NCBI GenBank assembly: GCA_037954325.1
Contig: JBBMNZ010000055.1
Coordinates: forward strand, 220,001 to 284,000
DNA from: Fistularia commersonii
Lineage: Eukaryota; Chordata; Actinopteri; Syngnathiformes; Fistulariidae
Length of the DNA stretch: 64,000 nt
Direction: 5' to 3'
The notes beneath the pieces were generated by a model. That model had not been told where the DNA came from. It saw only the letters and a list, made by a program, of their open reading frames with translations, and made no database searches. This document shows, piece after piece, positions 8,261 to 17,358 of this stretch. Each line of letters opens with the position of its first letter. Within the stretch, counting starts at the first letter, position 1. The translations under genes were made by a program, and so were the position numbers.

Positions 8261-11200
8261 TTAATTTCCAAAGAACCACTTTTTGAATTTTTCTATTTTT
8301 ACCTTTGTCATGAGTTTTGTCGAGATGTCTGCCAACATGTCCTCTGATGGACAATAGATAAGATTTATTTAACCCTCACTGAGTGCTTCACGAATGAAAT
8401 GATATTTTACATCAATGTGTTTTGACCTTTGTCTGTTTACAGGATTCTTACTCAGTGCGATGGCCCCCTGATTGTCTCCGTAGATTGTTGTGCAACTGTA
8501 CATTTTGTTGTCCATACCGTTTAACAGTTGAGACAGGTACATGTTTTCTTGTGCGGTGGTGGCTCGGCCGATGTATTCAGCCTCACATGTTGACAGGGCC
8601 ACTGTGGGCTGTTTCCTTGACTTCCATGCAATGGCTGGGCCTTGTTTTGTTAAACTGAAACAGTAGCCTGTAGTGCTACGTCTGTCTTCTACAGATGATG
8701 CCCAGTCTGAATCACTGTAAGCTATCAGGTTCAAATCCTCCTTATTTGTCTTGAAACTTAGTTCATAATCAGCTGTCCCCTTCAAATACCTCAGAACATG
8801 TTTTGCAGCTACTAAGTTTTCTACTTTTGGCATTGCCAGATTCTGTGATAGTTTGCTCACTATCCAGCTGATATCAGGTCTGGTGCAAGTCATGGCATAA
8901 ATAAGACTGCCTACAATCTCACGATATTCTTTGGGGTCGACAGGTTCACTTTGCTCATTTTCATCAGCTACAGGGATGCCCTCTAATTTTTGCTCACTTG
9001 GAGTAGATCTTGCTTTACATTCTGACATTCCAAATCTCTCTAGCATTTTTAGGATGTACTTTGTCTGGTTCATTTTGATTTCATCCCCCTTTTGTTCAAA
9101 TTGTATGCCCAAAAAATATGATAGTTTCCCCAGGTCTTTCATGTTGAACTTGAATTTCATGTTCTGTTTAAATGTGCTGAGTGCATCATTGCTGCTTGCG
9201 GCAATAATTAAATCATCTACCCAAATTATTACAATGATTGTGTCACCATTTTCCGTCTGTTTTCTGTACACACAGTGGTCAGAGAGATTTCTCACAAAGT
9301 TGTCCTGTTCTAAATGGTCATTAAGGAGTTCATACCAGTTTCTTCCTGATTGTTTCAGGCCATAAAGAGATTTCTTTAATCTATACACTAGTTTCTCTCC
9401 TGTTTCTGACATCATTTCAAACCCTTCTGGTTGTTCCAAGAAAATCTCCTCATGTATAGGAGCATGTAAATATGCCGTCTTAACATCCATTTGATGGACA
9501 ATGAGGTTATTTTGTATGGCTATCTGCATTAGTGCCCGCACTGATGTAATGTTAGCTGTCGGTGCAAAAGTTTCATAGTAGTCTATGCCTTCTGTTTGAT
9601 TGTAACCCTTAGCTACATATCTGGCCTTAAATATTTGTCCTCCTTCAGCATTTTCTTTAAGGGCAAATACCCATTTTCCTCCAATTACTTTTCTCCCTTC
9701 AGGTAAAGTTGTCAGTTCAAATGTGTCATTCTGTTTAAGCGAGTCAATCTCTTCCCTCATGGCACAATTCCACCCGGGTGCCAGTGGAGACTTCAGTGCT
9801 TCACTATAATTCTGTGGGACTCCGCACACAGTCCTGTAACAGTAATCAATAGTTGTATGATTTTTATCATTGTTAATATAGTCTGTCTGATAATCCTCTA
9901 AATACCTTGGAACGACCCTTTTTCGTCTAGGATAGCGACTGGTTTGATTATATCTGGGTTTTATGTCTGACCTCGTCTCTTTTTCATTTTGGACATTTTC
10001 TGCTGTTTCTTCGTCATGTGACACATCTGCGTTAGTACTCTCATCCTCATTTTGTATATGGTTGTCTGTTTTATTTTCACTTTGTGACACATCTATACTG
10101 GTTTCATCTGTAGATTCTGTGTCTTCATATCCCTGGATTTCTGTCTCATAATCATCAGTTTGTGTTTGTTGTTCAATTCTTCCCTTTTTGATCAATTTCA
10201 CCAGTCTCTGTTTTGACACTTTTTCTGTAAGTGGATTATAGACCAGGTATGAAGGGCTTTTCTTACTGTATCCCACAAATATTCCTCTTTCACATCTGGG
10301 ATCCAATTTCTTAGTGTCATGTTTGTATGCATAACACTCAGTTCCGAATATCCACATTTTTGAAAGATTTGGCTTTCTCCCTGTTAACATGAAGTATGGG
10401 GTATTTTTGTGTCTGTCATTGTAACATCTATTTCGAATATGGGCAGCGGTCTGGACAGCATAAGGCCACAAAACCTTTGGTAATCCTTTTGCTATTAGCA
10501 TACACCTTGCCATTTCAAAAAGGGTCCTCCATTGTCTTTCTGCTGTCCCATTTGGATGGGGAGAGTATGGGGATGATGTTTCATGTCTTATGCCTTTCTC
10601 CCTTAGAAGAGATTGAAAAGCATTTCCTGTGTATTCAGTCCCGTTGTCTGACCTGATACATTTGACACGACCATACGCTGCGCTGTCAGCAAGGAACTTC
10701 TCTGTTGCTAATGTAGCTTCACTCTTGTATTTGTGAAAATATACAAATACTGCCCCTGAATAATCATCTGTGAATGAAATGACATACTTATGCCCTTCTT
10801 GACCAGCTGGTTCAATCGGGCCTGATAAGTCAGTGTGTACCATTTTTAGGGGTGCATCAGCTTTTGCATCAGCTTGCCTGTTTCTGCTATTTGTGAATTT
10901 TCCCTCCGTGCATACGTTACAGTCTACGTTACAGTCTACCTTGGTCTGACCTGTAATCTTCATACCCTCGACTAAGTTTGGTCATTTTAATACATCTTTT
11001 ACATTGCAGTGTCCCATAATCTCATGCCATGTTTTGACATCACAAGTTAAGTTTACTCTATCTCTGGACATCATGTCATTTACTGTATCATCATAAAGTT
11101 GTTGATAATTTACCGTTCTTATGTAGTAGAGTCTGTCACATTCCTCAATGCTGAAAATTTTTCCTTCTTTGGTTATGAGTCTGTTCTCTCCTTCTTTGAA

Positions 11201-12371
11201 TATCACGCTGGCTCCATCAGCTGTGGCTGCCTTCACCGATATGAAGTCCTGAGGATATGATGGGATGAATAAGGCTCCCCTTAAGGTTACCAGGACAGGT
11301 TTTCCTTCAATGTCCTGGAGTAACACTTCTGCATCACCTCTTTTTAGTGCCACTTTGTTTCTTCTGGTCCCGTCTGCTAGCTCCATGTAATGTTTGTTTG
11401 GGTTGAAAAACTCATCAAATCTTATGAATTTGTCTTCTTGTGTTATGATGTGTGATGTAGCGCCACAGTCCATTTTTTCTGATATTTTCCGGAGGGACTT
11501 TTTGACTGACCTTGAATACAAAAGTTTGCTCATCTTCCTTATCTTTGTCTTGGATGTCTGTGTTTTGTTTGACCGAGTCTTCTTTGGGCTTGGATTTTCT
11601 TCTGCATGTCTCATCGGTGTGGGTTGTGCTTCTGTGATAGCTGCACCATTTTGGCCCTGATTTTTGGTGACAAGCTTTTGCCATATGGCCACGGTTTCCA
11701 CATCCATAGCAGATCACCGTTGACATGTCCACTTTCATTACATTGTCTGATTTGGTTTTGCTGTCAAACTTTTCAGTCTCTTCATAACTTCTTAGTTTAC
11801 TCTTGAACTGAATAAACGTCATTTCTTCACTGCTCTGAGTTACGTGAATGACGAAGGGCTTGTACGGTTCTGGAAGCCCTTTCATAACCATAGCGATCAT
11901 CAGCTCATCACTTATCACCTGTTTTGTGTTTCTCAGAGCGGTGACTGCCTTTTCTGCTCTGATAATGTAATCTGTTATTGTTTCGTCGGGTTCCTTCTTG
12001 AGTGAGCATAGTTCGCTGTACAGGGAAATAATTCTGGGCTTACCCTGGCTGGCGTAATGATCCCGTAATATTTTCAAAGCTTTTCGACCGTCATCTGCGG
12101 CTTCCCTCATTACCAATGATAGACTTTTATCATCGAGGAACTGGATAAGCTCAGCGTAGCATTCTGCATTTTTATCTGGGTCGGGCTCAACAGTTGAAAG
12201 TATTGTCTCTTTCAAACCTTCGAGTCGCATGTGTCCCAGAAACTTTACTTCCCAAAGCTCGTAGTTGTTTTCGTCTCCATCGAAAACCAAACGTTGCCAT
12301 CTTCCTCCTTTTGTTCGTTGCCTGGGCCCATAACCTGTTGCGTTTAAGTTTGCAGCTTCTTCGTTTTCCAT
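8261..12371 (-). pseudogene. gag-pol: Copia-B copy 1 gag-pol, broken
   Basis: Gag start is the minus-strand ATG at 12371-12369, which lies inside the 5' LTR; the frame continues through the LTR end and primer-binding site into Gag (VFDGDENNYELWEVK). Visible in order: Gag domain, CCHC knuckle (CYGCGNRGHMAKAC, near 11700), protease DCGATSH, pre-integrase region, integrase (D in HTDLSGP, D in SDNGTEY, E in GTAERQW), RT (QMDVKTAYLHA, WVDD) and RNase H (AYSDSDW, CEAEY, GDNQGAI). Three lesions: an 11 bp deletion at about 11470, next to the protease active site; TGA at 10982-10984 in the pre-integrase region; TAA at 8369-8371, 36 codons before the natural stop at 8261-8263. The TGA and TAA recur in other copies, while the 11 bp deletion is private to this one. 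Confidence 0.9.
12321..12335 (-). promoter_or_regulatory. Copia-B primer-binding site (half-tRNA type)
   Basis: Minus-strand GGTTATGGGCCCAGG follows the LTR end. Fourteen bases match the complement of the initiator tRNA-Met anticodon arm. In frame with the LTR it encodes Gly-Tyr-Gly-Pro-Arg, so the site is also part of the Gag reading frame. Confidence 0.87.
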
Positions 12372-12691
12372 GTTTCGGAAGGAATTCACAAGTTTGCCTT
12401 GTTTGAATCGTCTTTTATTTTCTTCTTCACAGCTCCGGGAATCAACATCGGTTAGCCATGGGACATGTACAGTACAGAGTGAGGGAAAAATTCCCGCCAG
12501 CACCGCTATACCAAAAAAAGAACACTGACGTAGAAGTTAACGTCAAGTTAGCTGAACAGTCGCGAAAAACTAAAACAAGTCCCAAACCTTGTCATAAAGT
12601 GCCATACATTTCCTGAGAGTAGATAAAAATAAAACATATGTATACTAGAATGTAAACTCAAATAAAACTAATGAGATCACCTATCTCAACA
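12336..12691 (-). repeat. Copia-B copy 1 5' LTR
   Basis: 356 bp, the same length as the 3' LTR, with small differences (for example the length of the A-run in accaaaaaaa). It is flanked at 12692 by gtcct, the reverse complement of the aggac that follows the copia-B 3' LTR at 46887-46891. Confidence 0.92.
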
Positions 12692-12795
12692 GTCCTTATG
12701 TCCTTTGCTTCCTCATGCCTGGTTGTTTCATTGACATTCAGTTCTACCTTGCCATGTTTATTTGTACATTTGTATATTTGTGTGTACTATTTATG
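12692..12795 (-). repeat. R1 repeat, part
   Basis: Reverse complement of the aattgaacataaatag...ggacataaggac segment of R1. It is interrupted by the copia-B 5' LTR exactly at ggac. Confidence 0.75.
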
Positions 12796-13170
12796 TTCAA
12801 TTAAAAAAAAAAAAAAAAAGAATGAGAGGCTGAGAAAATCTCCATGTCTCTCTCTCTCCCCCCCTTAATGCCCCCCCCCCCCTCTTCCTCACGGCGGCCG
12901 ACGCAATGTGATTCTCGCCGTTGCTGTGGAAGTAGGGTAAAGGATTCCCCGCGTCGGTGCGAGCGATGCGTTTCAAGGCGTATTGCATGTGTGTATGGAG
13001 GGGGGGGGTCTACAGGATACCGCAGGCCGGCAATGGTGCACCTTCTGCGGACATCGATCACCGAAACGTCGGCGTGGAGCTCCCGGAGCAGCCGGCGTGT
13101 ACATGTGAATGAATGGAGGAGCTAATGTGTGTGTGGTGGTGGTGGTGGGGGGGGGGGGGGGGGGGGGGGG
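12796..13170 (-). repeat. R2 repeat with poly-A, C-run and (GGT)n/G-run edge
   Basis: Inverted copy of R2. The plus strand reads A-run, tctctctccccc, C-run, cggccgacgcaatg, the core, then gtggtggtgg and a G-run of about 25. It ends at gcgtttcggc, where copia-C integrase sequence begins without a gap. Apparent Gly-rich frames are not genes. Confidence 0.75.
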
Positions 13171-13424
13171 CGTTTCGGCTCGACGGGAAAGAAACCAAAT
13201 GTGTCACAAATGCAAAAGTTTGGTGCTGTGTGCTATGCATACAAGCACAACAAAAAGAAACTTGACTCAAGAGGTGAGAAGGGAGTTTTCATTGGATATG
13301 ACAAAAATAGTCCAGCTTATTTTGTATATTATCCAAATAGTGAAAGAGTACTAAAACAGACTGCTAAAATTTGTGTCGAACCCATCTCCAGAGCAACAAA
13401 CCCAGACAGAGATGAGCTCAGACC

Positions 13425-13495
<71 letters not shown>

Positions 13496-14446
13496 CAGTT
13501 AGACATTTAAAGAGGCAAGGAGTTCCCTCAATGCTGACAAGTGGATGAAATCTATGGACGAAGAGATGGAGTAATTGAGAGAGAAGAACACTTTTACCCT
13601 AACACAGCTACCCCAAGGCAAGTGTGCAGTGGGGGTGGGGGTGGGGGGTGGGGGGCGTATGCGCTAAAAAGAAATGAAGATGGCACAAACAAATATAAAG
13701 CTCGTTATGTTGCTAAGGGCTACAGTCAAAAGTATGGCACGGATTTCGAGGAAACATTTTCTCCAACAGCAAATATGACAAGTGTGAGGGTGTTTATGCA
13801 GAAATCAGTTCCGGAAAATTTGTTCTTACACCAAATGGATGTAAAGACAGCCTATCTTCATGCACCCATAGATTGTGAGCTCTGTGTAGAACAACCAGAA
13901 GGGTATGAAGTGACAAATAAAAAACAGAAGCTGGTGTGTAAACTTAAAAAGTCACTATACGTCCCTGAACAAGCCGGTCGTCATTGGGATCTGATGCTCC
14001 ATTCTTACTTGATTGACAATGACTTTATTCAGAATGAAGCAGATCATTGTGTTTATGTCAAAGAAAACCAAAATGACAAGGTCATCATCATAATATGGGT
14101 AGATGATTTAATCATAGCTGCGAGTGATGAGGAAGTAATGAAAGAGGTGAAAATCATGCTTACAGCTAGATTTAAAATGAAGGACATGGGCAAAGTGATC
14201 AAAATCAATACCCAGAAAATATGTCAGTCAGAAGAGTGTGTTAAGATGTCACAAAGAAAATATGTGGAAAGGTAGCCCTACAGTATTGTCCAACACAAGA
14301 GATGCCGGCACATGTTATGACAAAGCCTGCATCACAGTTTAAGTTGTTGAATTTTTCAAAGTTGTTGTTTGTTGTTTGGGTCATGAGTATTTTATTTTGA
14401 TGTAAATGGGCAAAGATACCAATAATATGAGAGCAAGTGGGGGCGT
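13171..14446 (+). pseudogene. Copia-C copy 1: integrase end, RT and C-terminal tail, RNase H missing
   Basis: 13171-13426 encodes the region after the integrase core (KKPNVSQMQKFGAVCYAYKH, GVFIGYDKNSPAYFVYYP). A (GAT)n tract at 13427-13496 follows, then a deletion joins to RT at 13507. RT has QMDVKTAYLHAP (Asp at 13838) and WVDD (about 14096-14107). RT carries a stop near 13572 (gagtaattg) and a frame-disrupting G-run at about 13629-13660. After KMSQRKYVER the whole RNase H domain is absent: the frame stops, and the shifted frame resumes as VALQYCPTQEMPA, the normal copia C-terminus. The region ends in the purine-rich gagcaagtgggggcgt before the LTR. It cannot be autonomous. Confidence 0.88.
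13427..13496. repeat. (GAT)n tract, expanded poly-Asp codons
   Basis: In the ancestral copia-C frame the flanking sequence reads QQTQTEMSSDQ then DDDD, so this trinucleotide tract grew from aspartate codons in the linker between integrase and RT. The same tract occurs at 28305-28354, 39832-39924 and 50658-50720 with different lengths. Confidence 0.85.
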
Positions 14447-14515
14447 TGTTAACTGAGAAATATGCTCTCAATTATTTTCCGTTTTATTTCCAAGGGCCAG
14501 TCTCAGCTTCCGGTC
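14447..14515 (+). repeat. Copia-C 3' LTR, first 69 bp only
   Basis: Starts TGTTAACTGAGAAATATGC right after the polypurine tract and matches the complete LTR at 33040-33261 through agcttccggtc. It is then replaced by module X. The other copies (16675-16743, 18331-18399, 24750-24818, 27014-27082, 40876-40944, 42940-43008) break at exactly the same base. Confidence 0.85.
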
Positions 14516-14995
14516 AACAGGATCCCGCAGACCGGCCAAGGTGCACCTTCTTCGGACACGGATCCCCGTGACGTCGGCGTGAAGCTCCGGGAGCACCAGA
14601 CATGCACATATGAATAAGCGAAGGAGTCAACTCCATAAGTCCTCCACTCACGGCCTCGGTGTCACTGAATCGAGCAATTTGGTTTTTAATGTTTAAAAAT
14701 CGGCTTAACATTGAGGTGGAAAACACAGCGGTATCGTTAAAATACAGTAACAGGGTGATAACATCCATGTAAGAAGTGGAGGGGGATTTATTGCACTCAC
14801 GGCCCCACTCGTTTATTCCTCTCATACACAGCGGCCAGATCACCTGCTGGAGCTCCAAGCGCTGTGCACAGTCGGATGCCGCCATCTAGCGGACATAAAA
14901 TGTAAGGAAGCGGAGGGAGAAAGCCATCCGGTGTTCCCCGAGTAGCGGCGACGAACGAGTTTAGAGCCGTGGAGAAGGTTTGCTTCCCCCCCAAC
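14516..14995 (-). other. Module X, exon-like repeated segment (copy 1)
   Basis: On the minus strand: a CpG-rich leader (gtcgccgctactcgg), then an ORF of 123 codons starting ATGGCGGCATCC (14885 down to 14514) with sequence MAASDCAQRLELQQVIWPLC..., ending after the shared core (GAPGASRRRHGDPCPKKVH). It contains two GTGAGT words after gggcc/gaggcc (around 14805 and 14655) that resemble splice donors. I do not recognise the protein. It could be a captured host first exon or part of an older mobile element. It lies between the truncated copia-C LTR and the RTE (CTT)n tail. Confidence 0.6.
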
Positions 14996-15002
14996 CTCTC
15001 TT

Positions 15003-15007
<5 letters not shown>

Positions 15008-15037
<30 letters not shown>

Positions 15038-15110
15038 CTTCTTCCCCTTCTTCTTCTTCTTCTTCTTCTTCTTCTTCTTCTTCTTCTCCTTCTTCTTCTT
15101 CTTCTTCTTT
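15008..15110. repeat. (CTT)n tract, RTE LINE tail
   Basis: About 100 bp of ctt with a few interruptions. On the minus strand it directly follows the RTE 3' end (gacgggaaaagacaaaagaagaag), so it is the LINE's own simple-repeat tail. Translations rich in R, L or S here are not genes. Confidence 0.9.
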
Positions 15111-15545
15111 TGTCTTTTCCCGTCAGGTGTGGCCACAGCGAGTCAACTTTCTCCATCTAACCCTATTCTCCGTATCCTCCTCTCTCACACCAACTACCTT
15201 CATATCCTCTCTCACCACGTCCATAAATCCTCTCTTTGGTCTTCCTCGAGACCTCTTGCCTTGCAGCTCCAATTCCAGCATCCGTCTACCAATATATTCT
15301 CTATCCCTCCTCTGTACATGACCGAACCATCTCAGTCTGGCTTCTCTGACCTTCTCTCCAAAACATCGAACATGTGCTGTTCCTCTGATACTCATTCCTG
15401 ATCCTATCAATCCTGGTCACTCCGTAAGAGAACCTCAACATCTTCATATCTGCAACCTCTAGTTCTGCCTGCTGTCTTTTTGTCATTGTAACAGTTTCTA
15501 GTCCATACATCATCGCTGGTCTGACCACTGTCTTGTACACCTTTG
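15111..15545 (-). pseudogene. RTE-like LINE, 5'-truncated C-terminal fragment
   Basis: Encodes in pieces the RTE C-terminus: VYKTVVRPAMMYGLETV, MTKRQQAELEVADMKM, then RRDREYIGRRMLELELQGK and MDVVRED. The frame changes near 15405. It is joined to copia-C at gtacacctttgtacacc, where a short gtgtacaa overlap marks the junction. Confidence 0.85.
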
Positions 15546-16674
15546 TACACCTTGGTAATGGGCAACCCCGTATCTGACCGTGTGACAAAGCCAAGCAGTG
15601 CAGACAATGTGAGACGATCAACTAGAACCAAAAAGAAGCCCAGTTACTTTAATAGTTATGTGACTAGTGCTATTGACGATGACCAAGTGTTCACTAACAT
15701 TGACTACTGTTATAGACTGGCGTGTGGTGTCCCACAGACATTTAAAGAGGCAAGGAGTTCACTTAATGCTGACAAGTGGATGAAATCTATGGACGAAGAG
15801 ATGGAGTCATTGAGAGAGAAGAACACTTTTACCCTAACACAGCTACCCCAAGGCAAGTGTGCAGTGGGGGTGGGGGTGGGGGGTGGGGGGCGTAAGCGCT
15901 AAAAAGAAATGAAGATGGCACAAACAAATATAAAGCTCGGTATGTTGCTAAGGGCTACAGTCAAAAGTATGGCACGGATTTCGAGGAAACATTTTCTCCA
16001 ACAGCAAATATGACAAGTGTGAGGGTGTTTATGCAGAAATCAGTTCCGGAAAATTTGTTCTTACACCAAATGGATGTAAAGACAGCCTATCTTCATGCAC
16101 CCATAGATTGTGAGCTCTGTGTAGAACAACCAGAAGGGTATGAAGTGACAAATAAAAAACAGAAGCTGGTGTGTAAACTTAAAAAGTCACTATACGTCCC
16201 TGAACAAGCCGGTCGTCATTGGAATCTGATGCTCCATTCTTACTTGATTGACAATGACTTTATTCAGAATGAAGCAGATCATTGTGTCTATGTCAAAGAA
16301 AACCAAAATAACAAAGTCATCATCATAATATGGGTAGATGATTTAATCATAGCTGCGAGTGATGAGGAAGTAATGAAAGAGGTGAAAATCATGCTTACAG
16401 CTAGATTTAAAATGAAGGACATGGGCAAAGTGATCAAAATCAATACCCAGAAAATATGTCAGTCAGAAGAGTGTGTTAAGATGTCACAAAGAAAATATGT
16501 GGAAAGGTAGCCCTACAGTATTTTCCAACACAAGAGATGCCGGCACATGTTATGACAAAGCCTGCATCACAGTTTAAGTTGTTGAATTTTTCAAAGTTGT
16601 TGTTTGGGTCATGAGTATTTTATTTTGATGTAAATGGGCAAATATACCAATAATATGAGAGCAAGTGGGGGCGT
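15546..16674 (+). pseudogene. Copia-C copy 2: linker, RT and C-terminal tail
   Basis: Starts MGNPVSDRVTKPSSADNVRR, followed by the RT lead-in (DYCYRLACGVPQTFKEARSS), a G-run at about 15867-15890 that breaks the frame, RT motif A (QMDVKTAYLHAP, about 16066) and WVDD (about 16336). Same RNase H deletion as copy 1. It differs from copy 1 by retaining the segment before TFKEARSS and lacking the (GAT)n. Confidence 0.88.
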
Positions 16675-16743
16675 TGTTAACTGAGAAATATGCTCTCAAT
16701 TATTTTCCGTTTTATTTCCAAGGGCCAGTCTCAGCTTCCGGTC
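16675..16743 (+). repeat. Copia-C 3' LTR, 69 bp
   Basis: Truncated at agcttccggtc, as in all copia-C copies here. Confidence 0.83.
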
Positions 16744-17235
16744 AACAGGATCCCGCAGACCGGCCAAGGTGCACCTTCTTCGGACACGGATCCCTGTGAC
16801 GTCGGCGTGAAGCTCCGGGAGCACCAGACATGCACATATGAATAAGCGGAGGAGTCGATTCCATAAGTCCTCCACTCACGGCCTCGGTGTCACTGAATCG
16901 AGCAATCTGGTTTTTTAATGTTTAAAAATCGGCTTAACATTGAGGTCGAAAAAACAGCGGTATCGTTAAAATACAGTAACAGGGTGATAACATCCATGTA
17001 AGAAGTGGAGGGGGATTTATTGCACTCACGGCCCCACTCGTTTATTCCTCTCATACACAGCAGCTAGATCACCTGCTGGAGCTCCAAGCGCTGTGCACAG
17101 TCGGATGCCGCCATCTAGCGGACATAAAATGTAACGAAGCGGAGGGAGAAAGCCATCCGGTGTTCCCCGAGTAGCGGCGACGAACGAGTTTAGAGCCGTG
17201 GAGAAGGTTTGCTTCCCCCCCACCCTCTCTTTCTA
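16744..17235 (-). pseudogene. Module X, copy 2, ORF broken
   Basis: Same layout as the 14.5 kb copy. One extra T in gttttttaatg near 16915 and other changes break the reading frame, and the leader differs slightly (aacgaagcg). The ATGGCGGC start is retained at about 17112. Confidence 0.6.
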
Positions 17236-17236
<1 letters not shown>

Positions 17237-17266
<30 letters not shown>

Positions 17267-17304
17267 CTTCTTCTTCTTCTTCTTCTTCTTCTTCTTCTTC
17301 TTCT
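17237..17304. repeat. (CTT)n tract, RTE tail
   Basis: Joins directly to acagtttctag on its right: the RTE sequence between about 15112 and 15490 of the longer fragment is deleted, so tail and upstream RTE are fused. Confidence 0.88.
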
Positions 17305-17358
17305 ACAGTTTCTAGTCCATACATCATCGCTGGTCTCACCACTGTCTTGTACACCTTT
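17305..17358 (-). pseudogene. RTE LINE relic (about 54 bp)
   Basis: Encodes only VYKTVVRPAMMYGLETV before the (CTT)n. An inverted identical relic is at 28055-28108. Confidence 0.8.

Larger units (their letters stand above)
7863..12691 (-). mobile_element. Copia-B copy 1, nearly full-length Ty1/copia element
   Basis: A 4829 bp minus-strand element with 356 bp LTRs, primer-binding site, gag-pol and polypurine tract. The coding region carries an 11 bp deletion and two stops (see the gag-pol entry). The bases outside the two LTRs do not match (caaac on the low side, gtcct on the high side), so the two ends probably come from different insertions joined by recombination. It is about 99% alike by eye to the 35.5-39.1 kb copy. 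Confidence 0.92.

Noticed and set aside
13129..13431. Gly-rich protein starting MCGGGGGG
   Set aside because: A G-run fused to a copia-C integrase fragment; the Met and Gly come from R2.
14797..15156. Arg-, Leu- or Ser-rich open frames over CTT/AAG tracts (also 26172-26732 and 41226-41744)
   Set aside because: Products of translating trinucleotide repeats in different frames; the tract is an RTE tail.
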